The notes under the pieces: model-generated | What the model was told of the DNA's origin: nothing | Database searches by the model: none | The model's input: the letters and a program-made list of their open reading frames with translations, nothing else | Source of the DNA: Opitutia bacterium | GTDB lineage: Bacteria > Verrucomicrobiota > Verrucomicrobiia > Opitutales > Opitutaceae | Length of the DNA: 64,000 nucleotides | Reading direction: 5' to 3' | Assembly (NCBI GenBank): GCA_016187945.1 | Contig: JACPIT010000009.1 | Coordinates: 607,837 to 671,836, forward strand | Shown here: in pieces, positions 34,178 to 42,317 of the stretch | How the letters are laid out: each line of letters opens with the position of its first letter | Numbering within the stretch: position 1 is the first letter of the stretch | Made by a program: the position numbers and the translations under genes

Positions 34178-37100
34178 ATGAAGCGCTTGTGCCCCGCGTT
34201 GTTCATCGCGTTGGCGTGCGTTGCCCCGGCCGTTCGCGCCAACAACACTTCGTCGTTCTATTACTGGACTGGTCTTGGCACCGGTTGGCAGGGCCAGCTC
34301 ACTCCGGTCAGCGGCGACACCACCTATCTCTGGTTCTCCCAATCGGTGAACCAGACCGTCACGCTGCCCGGCGATTTCACGGTCGGCGGAGTGTTCTTCA
34401 ACTCCAACGGCGACAGCTTCAAATTCCTGCCGCCCGCCACTGCCACCTCGCCCGTCACGCTCACGCTCGGCTACATGAGCGCGCTCGACTCCGCCGACGG
34501 CCGCTTCGAGATCGCCTCGGGCATCAACCTCGGCATCTCCAGCTCCGGTTCGAGTTACTGGTCCGTCGGCAGCAACACCGCGGTCATCTCCGGCCAGATC
34601 GTCGGCTACGGTCCCAACAACACCGGCGACCTCTTCCTCGTCGCCAACAACCAGAACGGCGGCGCGTTCATCTTCAACGGCACCGCCGGCAACACCTACG
34701 TCGGCAGCACCTACCTCGGCGACGGCTCCTCCGCGCCCACCGTCGCATTCTGGAACAGCTCCCCGTTCGGCACGGGCACCGTTTACGTGCAGAACGGCAC
34801 CAGCCTCGTCGCGCACAACACCCTCACGGTCGCCAACAATTTCGTTCTCAATACCAACGCGACCTCGAACAACATCGCCCTGCGCAGTTGGGACGCTCCG
34901 CTCACGCTGAGCGGCACGCTGACGCTCGCGAACAACGTCGCCATCGTCGCGCAAACCAGTCCGCGCGCCATCGTCGACCCCGACAGCAGCGGCATGCTTC
35001 CCCTCAACGGCGCCGGCGCACGCCATCCCATCGTCGTCACCGGCAACGTCGTCGAGGACGCCCTTGCCGGCGCGCGCTCCCTCACCGTCGGCGGCAACGG
35101 CATCCTCCTGCTCGCGCCGAACACCGGCCTCCGCAACAGCTACAGCGGCGGCACCACCGTCAACGGCACGCTCATCTTCGGCAACGACGACGCCATCCCC
35201 ACCACCGGGAATCTCACCGTCAACAGCAGCGGCTACGTCGGCACCGCCGTCACCACCACCGGCTACGTCTCCTCGCTGCTTTCGGTCCTCTCGGGCAACA
35301 GCGGCAATACCGTCCTCGGCGCCCTCGGCATCGACACGCTCCCCAGCGCGAGCACCACCGCGCTGCTCACCGACGACCTCGACCTCCGCGCGTTCACGAC
35401 CAACGCCAGCACGCTCCGCCTCGGCACCGCCACGAAGGCCACACTCGCCAGCGCGATGATCACGCCAAACGGCACGCACTACCGCTTCGGCAACGGCGGC
35501 GGCACGCTCAACCTCCTCACTGCGCTCACCGACACCACCCTCGCCGGCACCGCCGCGCGCGCCGTGCAGCTCGACAACGGCAGCAACGTCCCCCTGAAAC
35601 TCTTCCTCCAGGGCGCCAACACTTACACCGGCGGCACGATCTCCTCGAACGGCATCCTCGTCTTCGACGGCGCCGCCGCGCTCCCGAATTACAGCGTCGC
35701 TCTCTACAACGGCGGCAAACTCACCACCGGCGGCAGCGCCACGGATCTCGGCGGCAGTTACCTCGGCTACACCGACGCCGTCGCCGGACTCACGCCGTCC
35801 GCGTTCCTCAGCTACTTCGATCCGGGCAACACCTGGGGCATCGTCGGCTTCGACACCCACGGCACCAACGCCACCGTCTCCGTCGCCAACGTCGACCTCA
35901 CCGGCTTCACCGACGGCGTCTTCCTCGGCACCGCCACGCGCGCCACGCTCACCGGCGCCATCAAACCCACCACCGTCGCCAATACCGGCAACGCCACCGC
36001 TGGCTTCGTCCGCCTCACCGCGGCCAACGGCGGCACGCTCACCGTCAACGCCGCCCTCCTCGCCGCCAACGGCGTCAATTCCCTCGAACTCGGCTCGCGC
36101 TCCTTCCGCGACGGCTTCTCGGACGGCACCATCGTCATCGCGCCCGACGCCTCCTCCGCGCCTTCCGGCAACACCTACGCCGGTGGCACCTACGTCAACG
36201 GCAACGGTCCGCTCACGCTCGAAGTCGGCGGCGTCAATCCCCTCGGCCCCAGCACCAGCACGCTCACCCTGATGGCTGGCGCCGGCAACGTCATCGGCCT
36301 CCAAGCCTCCACCGCCGGCTACACGCTCGCCAACCCGATCGTCTTCGGCGCGACGAGCAACCAAGCCGTTTCCAGCAATTTCCCCGCCACCCTCAATCTG
36401 ACCGGCACGAACGCGTTCACTCTCTCCGGCAATCTTTCCGGCAGCGGCTCCATCACTCAATTCAGCACCGGCACGCCGCCCACCGTCACGCTGTCCGGCG
36501 ACAATTCCAACTTCACCGGCCAGATCACGCTCCTCGACGGCACGCTCAACCTCGCGAGCAACCACGCCGCCGGCGGCCTCACGCAGGACGAGACGACCGG
36601 CACTTACTCCGCCACCGGCATCGAGCTTCTCGGACCCAACGCCACCGTCGCCTTCACCGGCGCCGCCACCGCTCCGACACTCTACGGCCTCAAAGGCGAC
36701 TCCGGTCACCTCATCGTCCCCGACGGCACCACGCTCACCTTCGACATGACCGCGAAGGAAAACGTCGGCCACGATTTCGGCGGCACGATCTCCGCCGCCG
36801 GCGGCGCCGCCACCAACGCCAATCTGATCGTCACCAGCGCCTACACCGCCAACGGCAAGGACGACACCGAGTTCCTCTACCTCTACGGCGACAACCAACT
36901 CGCCTCCACGAGCACGATCACCGTCAGCGGCGTCGGCGCGTTGGCCTTCGGCAACGACCACGCCGCCGGTTCCGCCACCGTCGTCATCGACGGCGCGGTT
37001 TCCGCGAGCGGCGAGCCCCGCGGCGGCCTGGCGCTGAACGACGGCGTCGTGCTCACCAATCCGCTCACCTTCAACACCGGCGCCCTCGCCGGCGTCGGCA

Positions 37101-37729
37101 CTTTCGCGCCCACCACGCTCAAGCAAAACAACCAGACCGTCACCCGCCTCACCCTCGGCGCCAACCAAGCCATTTTCCCCGGCATCCCCGGCGACACCGA
37201 GCTCCCCGGCAAACTTACGCTCGGCACCAGCGTCAGCCCGCTCAACGTCGCCTTCGCCAACGGCGGCCTCTACATTTGGACACTCCAAGATCCGCTGCGC
37301 TCCGACGGTTACTCGCTTCTCTACATCAACGGCAGCCTCGATCTCAGCGGCCTCGGCGCTGGCGGCTTCGTCCTCGAGCTTTCGACCGTCGATTTCTACG
37401 GCAACCGCGGCTACGCCGTCCTCACCGACGCCAACACCTACGTCCTCCCGCTCGTCGAAGCCACCGGCGGCATCACGCTCACGCAATCCCTCGCCGCCAC
37501 CGGCGCGCTCGGGCAATCCGTCAGCGGCCCGCAGGACATCACCGCGCTGTTCACGTTCCAGACGGGCGATTTCCAGAGCGGCCTGGTCGACCCCAGTTCG
37601 TTCCACGTGCTGCTCGACGGCAACACGCTGAGCCTCTCCTTCGCCGCCGTCCCCGAGCCGGGCACCTACGCGCTCTTCGCTCTCGGCCTCCTCGCGCTCG
37701 CGTTCGCCGCGTGGCGCCGCCGCGTCTGA
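34178..37729 (+). CDS. Autotransporter-like repeat protein with PEP-CTERM sorting signal
   Basis: An 1183-residue exported protein. The signal peptide is MKRLCPALFIALACVAPAVR. The body is Gly/Asn/Thr-rich with autotransporter-type beta-strand repeats (for example NTYTGGTISSNGILVFDGAA and NTYAGGTYVNGNGPLTLEVG). The C-terminus has the motif VPEPGTYALFALGLLALAFA followed by Arg (AWRRRV), a PEP-CTERM signal recognised by exosortase/archaeosortase systems. There is no C-terminal beta-barrel. The product should be processed at the membrane and presented outside or built into exopolysaccharide. Confidence 0.88.
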   Translation: MKRLCPALFIALACVAPAVRANNTSSFYYWTGLGTGWQGQLTPVSGDTTYLWFSQSVNQTVTLPGDFTVGGVFFNSNGDSFKFLPPATATSPVTLTLGYMSALDSADGRFEIASGINLGISSSGSSYWSVGSNTAVISGQIVGYGPNNTGDLFLVANNQNGGAFIFNGTAGNTYVGSTYLGDGSSAPTVAFWNSSPFGTGTVYVQNGTSLVAHNTLTVANNFVLNTNATSNNIALRSWDAPLTLSGTLTLANNVAIVAQTSPRAIVDPDSSGMLPLNGAGARHPIVVTGNVVEDALAGARSLTVGGNGILLLAPNTGLRNSYSGGTTVNGTLIFGNDDAIPTTGNLTVNSSGYVGTAVTTTGYVSSLLSVLSGNSGNTVLGALGIDTLPSASTTALLTDDLDLRAFTTNASTLRLGTATKATLASAMITPNGTHYRFGNGGGTLNLLTALTDTTLAGTAARAVQLDNGSNVPLKLFLQGANTYTGGTISSNGILVFDGAAALPNYSVALYNGGKLTTGGSATDLGGSYLGYTDAVAGLTPSAFLSYFDPGNTWGIVGFDTHGTNATVSVANVDLTGFTDGVFLGTATRATLTGAIKPTTVANTGNATAGFVRLTAANGGTLTVNAALLAANGVNSLELGSRSFRDGFSDGTIVIAPDASSAPSGNTYAGGTYVNGNGPLTLEVGGVNPLGPSTSTLTLMAGAGNVIGLQASTAGYTLANPIVFGATSNQAVSSNFPATLNLTGTNAFTLSGNLSGSGSITQFSTGTPPTVTLSGDNSNFTGQITLLDGTLNLASNHAAGGLTQDETTGTYSATGIELLGPNATVAFTGAATAPTLYGLKGDSGHLIVPDGTTLTFDMTAKENVGHDFGGTISAAGGAATNANLIVTSAYTANGKDDTEFLYLYGDNQLASTSTITVSGVGALAFGNDHAAGSATVVIDGAVSASGEPRGGLALNDGVVLTNPLTFNTGALAGVGTFAPTTLKQNNQTVTRLTLGANQAIFPGIPGDTELPGKLTLGTSVSPLNVAFANGGLYIWTLQDPLRSDGYSLLYINGSLDLSGLGAGGFVLELSTVDFYGNRGYAVLTDANTYVLPLVEATGGITLTQSLAATGALGQSVSGPQDITALFTFQTGDFQSGLVDPSSFHVLLDGNTLSLSFAAVPEPGTYALFALGLLALAFAAWRRRV

Positions 37730-37758
37730 GCGCCCGTCGGCGCGCGCGCCTCTTTCGG

Positions 37759-37840
37759 TGGAGGGCTCGCGTCCTCGCGAGCCTTCTACTCACCGCCCGT
37801 GAGGTTCCCGCTCGCGGCCCGCGGTGACGCGGGCCCTCCC
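37759..37840. repeat. Inverted repeat (GGAGGGCTCGCG / GGGCCCTCC)
   Basis: GTGGAGGGCTCGCGTCCTCG forms a hairpin with GCGAGCC, and GGCCCGCGGTGACGCGGGCC forms another; the two end in complementary GGAGGG and CCCTCC. It lies between the convergent PEP-CTERM and HDOD genes. Confidence 0.6.
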
Positions 37841-37954
37841 GCCGGCGAGCGAGGCGGCTCAACGCCCCCTCGAATCCGACATGAAGCGAACGCTCAATTG
37901 CGCGCTCGCGCGCAACTTCATCGCGTCCGCGCCGCCCGCCTCACGCCGCGTTCC

Positions 37955-39694
37955 TCACGCCGCCGCCGATGGCCGCAGCGCGTTCGCGTTGCCGAGAATC
38001 TGCCGCGCCAGCTCGAGCTGCGCCTTGTTGAGCGTCACGCGCTGCGTCTTGTGCCAGCCGATCAAGACAACCCCGCACACGCGCGCCCCCTCCTGCAACG
38101 GCACCAGCACGAACGACGGCGGCGCATCGCGCGCCTCGCGAATCCATGCCGGCAGGTAAGGTTTCAGTTTCGCGTCGTGCAGATCGTGAATCACGACCGC
38201 CTCTTTCCGCGACAGACACACACCGAACACCGTGCGCTCGTCCGAGCGCACCGCCGCGATCGCCTGGAATCGCTGCCAGCGCTCGCCCACGCCGTGCGTC
38301 AACGGCATCGACACGCCGCCCGGCTTGAGCGCGAACGTCCAGCATTCGTCCGCCGCGAAACTGTCCCGCACCAGCGCGAGCGCCGAAAGCCAGGGATCGC
38401 GCGCCACCGGCGCCGGCGGCTCGGGCAGCGCCGCCGTCTCGAACGGCGGCGCCGACGCAGGTTTGCTCTCGGCCGACGCGACGCTTTCCGGCGGCGCCGG
38501 AGTTTCCTCCGCCGCCGTCGGCAACTCTTCGCCCGCACTCGTCGCTTCCGGCACGACCTCGCTCGCGGCGTCCGCCTCCGCCATTTTTGGCGACACTTCC
38601 GCCGTCACCGGTTCGCTCGCGGCAATCGGCGCCACCGCCGCCGCGCCGAGCGCTTGCGCCATCGTCGTGTTGATCGCGGCGGCGTCCGTCGCGGGCACGA
38701 ACACGTCCGGTCCCGCTTCGGGGGCCGCCGCCGTGATGACGACGCTGTCCGGCGCCACGTGCTGCACACGCGCGCGGATGCGGTTGAGGCTCGCCGTCGG
38801 CAGCGCCGCGATGCCGTCCGCGCGCAGGAAACCCGACAGCCGCGCGTCCGTGTGCTCGAGCGCCTCCGGGATGTAGTCGAGCGCGTCGGGGATCACCCGC
38901 CGAAACCGCCGCGCCAGCTCTCGCGTCCCCTCGCCGAAGGAGTCGGAACCCTTGCTCGCATCGAGCGACAACTGCGCGATGCGGCTGCCGAATTCCGCCA
39001 TGGCCATCAGGCGCGTCTCGGGCAGCGTCGCCGTCCCCGCCATCGCCTCGGGCGTCGTGTCGCGCATCGCCCGCATGAATTCCTCCGGCAACCGCGCGCT
39101 CGCCAGCAGCCGCCGGCTGAGCTCCAGCGGCGTCATCCCGAACATGCCGCGAAACGCGATGTCCTCCGGCTTGTCCTTCCGGCGGTTCAACGCCTCGCGG
39201 TAATGCTCGAGCGAAACCGCCGGCAGCAGGATGTAGCCGAAATTCCGCAGCGCCGCGCACGCGAACGCCGCTTCCGGATCGACGTAGCCGAATTTCTGCG
39301 CGCAGCCCTGCGCGAGCAACCCCGCACACAGCGCCTGCGCCGCCGCCTCGCGCTGCTCCGGGGGATTCCGCGACCCCGCGTTTTCGATCAGCATGATCGA
39401 CAGCGTGAGACTCCGCACCCGCGAGAAACCGATCTGGTGGATCGCGTGCGTCAGCGACGACAGCGGCGTGAAACTCGGATTGTGGACGATCGTGTTCGCG
39501 ATTTGGACGATCCGCGCCAGCACCGCCGCGTCCTTCTCGATCAACTCCGCCAGCTCCTGGATCGTGACCTCCGCCAGGTTCGTCGAGATCGTCTCGATGA
39601 TTTTCAGCAGCTCAGGCAACCCCGCCCCTTTGCCGTTCTGCAAAGCGGTGCGAGCCCGTTCCAGCGTCGCGGTGGCCGTCAGCGGGGTAATCAC
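37955..39694 (-). CDS. HDOD domain protein with C-terminal GAF-like region
   Basis: A 579-residue protein. Residues about 20-230 form an HDOD domain (LPELLKIIETISTNLAEVTI, LIEKDAAVLARIVQIANT, HAIHQIGFSRVRSLTLSIML). A 100-residue Ala/Glu/Pro-rich linker follows (about 330-430), then a GAF-like C-terminal domain ending in FVLVPLQEGARVCGVVLIGW. HDOD proteins act in signalling or c-di-GMP-related control without the HD metal site. The promoter area carries two near-identical palindromes (39847 and 39916), which suggests repressor control. Confidence 0.82.
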   Translation of the reverse strand: MITPLTATATLERARTALQNGKGAGLPELLKIIETISTNLAEVTIQELAELIEKDAAVLARIVQIANTIVHNPSFTPLSSLTHAIHQIGFSRVRSLTLSIMLIENAGSRNPPEQREAAAQALCAGLLAQGCAQKFGYVDPEAAFACAALRNFGYILLPAVSLEHYREALNRRKDKPEDIAFRGMFGMTPLELSRRLLASARLPEEFMRAMRDTTPEAMAGTATLPETRLMAMAEFGSRIAQLSLDASKGSDSFGEGTRELARRFRRVIPDALDYIPEALEHTDARLSGFLRADGIAALPTASLNRIRARVQHVAPDSVVITAAAPEAGPDVFVPATDAAAINTTMAQALGAAAVAPIAASEPVTAEVSPKMAEADAASEVVPEATSAGEELPTAAEETPAPPESVASAESKPASAPPFETAALPEPPAPVARDPWLSALALVRDSFAADECWTFALKPGGVSMPLTHGVGERWQRFQAIAAVRSDERTVFGVCLSRKEAVVIHDLHDAKLKPYLPAWIREARDAPPSFVLVPLQEGARVCGVVLIGWHKTQRVTLNKAQLELARQILGNANALRPSAAA

Positions 39695-39846
39695 CCGTGA
39701 TGCATCGGCCGGAAACGCCCCAGGTTGAGCCCAAAGCAGCGCCTTCGCCCGTCACCTCCCACCATCCTCCCCTCCCGCCGCCCTCCTCCGCCTCCGCCCG
39801 CCGCCCGTCACCTCCCGTCTCTTCACCCCGCCCGGCACCAAGCCCA

Positions 39847-39869
39847 TTTGTAGTCTAATAGACTACAAA
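39847..39869. promoter_or_regulatory. Palindromic operator-like site 1
   Basis: TTTGTAGTCT, three bases, then AGACTACAAA: a perfect 10-bp inverted repeat in an otherwise C-rich region. Together with site 2 (centres 68 bp apart) it lies 150-240 bp upstream of the HDOD start. The TGTAGTC half-site is reminiscent of BlaI/MecI-type operators; this link is inference. Confidence 0.6.
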
Positions 39870-39915
39870 CCTCCCCGAGCGCCCCGCGCTTCCCGAGCGA
39901 AAAGCGCTGCGCGCG

Positions 39916-39936
39916 TTGTAGTCTATTGGACTACAA
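39916..39936. promoter_or_regulatory. Palindromic operator-like site 2
   Basis: TTGTAGTC and GACTACAA around TATTG. It is the second copy of the palindrome, about 37 bp from the end of the Hsp15 gene and upstream of the HDOD gene. Confidence 0.6.
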
Positions 39937-39972
39937 ACGGTCGCTCGACGCGACGGCGGTCGCGCCGCTTCT

Positions 39973-40350
39973 TCACTCGAACCCGAACAGTTCGCCCATC
40001 TGCCGCCGCTCTTTCTTCGTCGGCCGACCGCGCCCGCGCTCGCGCGCGAGCAAGTGTTCTACGCTCGCCTGTTTCGCGCGCTCGTATTCCGCCGCCGGCG
40101 TCAGATCGACGAGGAACTCCGGCAACTGCTTCGCGCCGACGCGCGACCGCGGCACGCCGACGACCTTCAGCGTCCGCGTGACCATGCCCACGCGCGCCGT
40201 CACCACCTCGCCCACGTGCACGTCCCTCCCCGGCTTCGCGTCGAGCCCGTTCACCTGCACGCGACCGTTGCGGCAAACCGCCGCCGCCTCCGCGCGCGTC
40301 TTGAACACGCGCACGCCCCAAAGCCATTTATCGAGCCGAGTGTCGTCCAT
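39973..40350 (-). CDS. hslR: S4-domain RNA-binding protein, Hsp15-like
   Basis: A 125-residue protein. The S4 domain covers 4-60 (RLDKWLWGVRVFKTRAEAAA and RNGRVQVNGLDAKPG). The C-terminal part (RERGRGRPTKKERRQM) is basic. This is the layout of Hsp15, which binds dissociated 50S subunits carrying nascent chains. The start is ATG at 40350 (MDDTRLDKWLWG); the frame is open for another kilobase upstream but that stretch is shadow. Confidence 0.87.
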   Translation of the reverse strand: MDDTRLDKWLWGVRVFKTRAEAAAVCRNGRVQVNGLDAKPGRDVHVGEVVTARVGMVTRTLKVVGVPRSRVGAKQLPEFLVDLTPAAEYERAKQASVEHLLARERGRGRPTKKERRQMGELFGFE

Positions 40351-40414
40351 CGGAGCCGGAATTGTTGCCACAAGAAGCCGCGAAACGACACCAAAACAAA
40401 TCTCCTCAAACCTC

Positions 40415-40492
40415 GTGGAGGCGGGGCCATCAGCCCCGCGGGTTTCAGGCTTCGAAGCACCTGCCTCGCGGGGCTGATGGCCCCGCCTCCAC
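40415..40492. repeat. Inverted repeat (GGCGGGGCCATCAGCCCCG)
   Basis: GTGGAGGCGGGGCCATCAGC and a right arm ending GCTGATGGCCCCGCCTCCA form a long near-perfect inverted repeat, each arm with its own hairpin. It lies between Hsp15 and OGG1 genes. Confidence 0.8.
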
Positions 40493-40628
40493 CGCGACCG
40501 CCCTCTCGCGCATCCGCGTTCCACGACCGCCACAAGGTGGCCCGCGACCTCCGGGCGCGGGTGAATCCATCCGCGGAACGCGCCGACCTCCCCGACCGTC
40601 ACCGACCGCAGCGACAACCGGACCTCCC

Positions 40629-41684
40629 TCACCGCCCGCCATGCCGCCGCTCCCAGGCGAACAGGAACTGCTGCGCGAAACCCGCCAACGGCCCGAAATG
40701 CACGCGCCCGAATTGCGCCACCTGCGCCGGCTTCCATCCGTCGACTCCGTAGCGCCGCGCGAGCGATTTCAGAATCCACGTGTCCACCGGAAACGCCTCC
40801 AGTTTCCCCGCGCCGAACAGCAACACGCAATCCGCCACCTTCTCGCCGACGCCCGGCAACTCCATCAGCCGCGCCTGCGCCTCCGGATACGGCGCCGCCT
40901 CCGTCGCGTCGAGCCAGCCGGGACGCGCCGCGAGAAACTGCGCCGTCTCCGCGATGTAGCGCGCGCGAAATCCCAGCAGACACGCCCGCAGCTCGCTCTC
41001 CGGAATCGCCGCGAGTTCCGCCCACGTTGGCAGGCGGCGAAACCCACGCCACCGCTTCGACACCTCGCCCACAACTGGACAACCGAGCACCTGCGAGGCC
41101 GCCGTCCGCACAGCACCGCGGCCTCGCGGGAGCTCGTCCCTCCATTCCTCTTCCTCGGCTCGCGCGATCTCCGCCCCATGCCGCTCCGCCAGCAGCGCGA
41201 CCATCTGCTTGATCTGCACGATCTGCTTCGTCGCGCTGCACAAAAACCCGAGCAACGTCTCGCCGAACGGCTGCCGCAACAACCGCAGCCCGCGAAACAC
41301 ACTCGCACACTGCGCCAGATGCACATCGCTCCGCCACGGCAACGCGTCCGCCAGCGCCGCCCAGTCGTGCTCCGCGCCGAGATACCGCGGCAGCGCCGCC
41401 TCCACCCGCGCAGCGATCGCCGCCGGCGCGCGCCACTCGAGCGCAACGCCCGCCGCGGTGTCGGACGCAACCGCCGGCGCGAGTCGCAACTGCGCGACGC
41501 AATCCGCCCACGCGCCCGTCCACGCGCCGTCCGCGTCCTGCCGCCAGCGAAACGCCTGCCCGCCGTCGAGCGTCTCCGCGAGCACCGTCGCGCTCGGCGC
41601 CCAACCCGCAAGCCGCTGCCACGCGCTCCAGCCGACGCGAGCGTCAGACACAGCGAGCGCGTTTTCATTTTTGCGAGGAGGCAT
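40629..41684 (-). CDS. 8-oxoguanine DNA glycosylase/AP lyase, OGG1 type
   Basis: A 351-residue HhH-GPD protein. The N-terminal OGG1-like domain (LAETLDGGQAFRWRQDADGA) and FLCSATKQIVQIKQMVALL lead to the hairpin-helix-hairpin LPGVGEKVADCVLLFG with catalytic Lys and PVDTWILKS with catalytic Asp. It excises 8-oxoG from DNA. An in-frame inverted repeat at 41084-41143 encodes DELPRGRGAVRTAASQVLG and enlarges a loop. The start at 41684 avoids repeat sequence just upstream. Confidence 0.88.
   Translation of the reverse strand: MPPRKNENALAVSDARVGWSAWQRLAGWAPSATVLAETLDGGQAFRWRQDADGAWTGAWADCVAQLRLAPAVASDTAAGVALEWRAPAAIAARVEAALPRYLGAEHDWAALADALPWRSDVHLAQCASVFRGLRLLRQPFGETLLGFLCSATKQIVQIKQMVALLAERHGAEIARAEEEEWRDELPRGRGAVRTAASQVLGCPVVGEVSKRWRGFRRLPTWAELAAIPESELRACLLGFRARYIAETAQFLAARPGWLDATEAAPYPEAQARLMELPGVGEKVADCVLLFGAGKLEAFPVDTWILKSLARRYGVDGWKPAQVAQFGRVHFGPLAGFAQQFLFAWERRHGGR
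41084..41143. repeat. Inverted repeat inside the OGG1 gene
   Basis: GAGCACCTGCGAGGCCGC and GCGGCCTCGCGGGAGCTCG are approximate complements, followed by TCCCTCC. It is in frame within the glycosylase. Confidence 0.6.
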
Positions 41685-41689
41685 CTGAG

Positions 41690-41782
41690 GTAGCGCCGGT
41701 CTCCGACCGGCGTGGTTGAACCTATTTCGCATCTCCGGCCCGCAATCGCAACGCACTCTCGCCGGTCTGCGACCGGCGCTAC
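41690..41782. repeat. CCGGTC-family GTAG repeat pair
   Basis: GTAGCGCCGGTCTCCGACCG and a right arm ending GCCGGTCTGCGACCGGCGCT then AC. It sits just upstream of the OGG1 start and ends 8 bp past the stop of the next gene. Confidence 0.85.
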
Positions 41783-41789
41783 TTTGCGA

Positions 41790-42302
41790 TTACTTCGCCG
41801 GTTTTTCCCACAGGTAACTCTTCTCCGTCGCGATCGGCGCACCCGCCGCGTCGACGAGTTCCAGTTTCCACGCCATCGGCGACACCGTGCTCGCCGGCCA
41901 GTCCGCGCCAGTGAGGCCGAGTTGATAAACCTCGTTGCCCGCCGGCAGGTGCGTCGCGAAGTCGAAGTGTCGCGGCTCCGTCGCTCCGGGCGTCACGACC
42001 TCGAGCCGGAACCGCGCGTCGCGCGCCGGACCGTCGTTGTCCGTGCGCACGAGAAAATAGTAGCCGCCGCGCGCCGCCGGCTGCGTCCGCAGCACGACCT
42101 CGCCGCCGGTGTCCTCGCGCCCCGTGAAATACTCCGAGATCCGCTTGAACGACGACGCCTCGCGCCAGCCGGTGAACACGCGCACGATGCGCACCTCGGT
42201 CGTCGCCGCGCGCGCGTCGGTCGACCCCGGGACGCGGGCATCACCCGCCGCGACGGACGCGGCGGCACTGACGAGAGCGAGGATCAGCGCGAGGATTCGC
42301 AT
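41790..42302 (-). CDS. Exported hypothetical protein
   Basis: A 170-residue protein with a signal peptide (MRILALILALVSAAASVAAG). The mature part contains RIVRVFTGWREASSFKRISE and a beta-rich segment (GGYYFLVRTDNDGPARDARF) and ends KSYLWEKPAK. I do not recognise the family. It starts 16 bp after the stop of the oligopeptide-binding lipoprotein gene on the same strand, so the two are probably cotranscribed and may work at the same membrane. Confidence 0.7.
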   Translation of the reverse strand: MRILALILALVSAAASVAAGDARVPGSTDARAATTEVRIVRVFTGWREASSFKRISEYFTGREDTGGEVVLRTQPAARGGYYFLVRTDNDGPARDARFRLEVVTPGATEPRHFDFATHLPAGNEVYQLGLTGADWPASTVSPMAWKLELVDAAGAPIATEKSYLWEKPAK

Positions 42303-42317
42303 GGCGGCACCGTGCCG

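Noticed and set aside
33808..37827. Long plus-strand frame and a minus-strand frame (34160-37606) over the PEP-CTERM gene
   Set aside because: Both are rich in Arg/His or Glu/Val/Gly and lack signals; the 34178 frame has a signal peptide and a PEP-CTERM motif.
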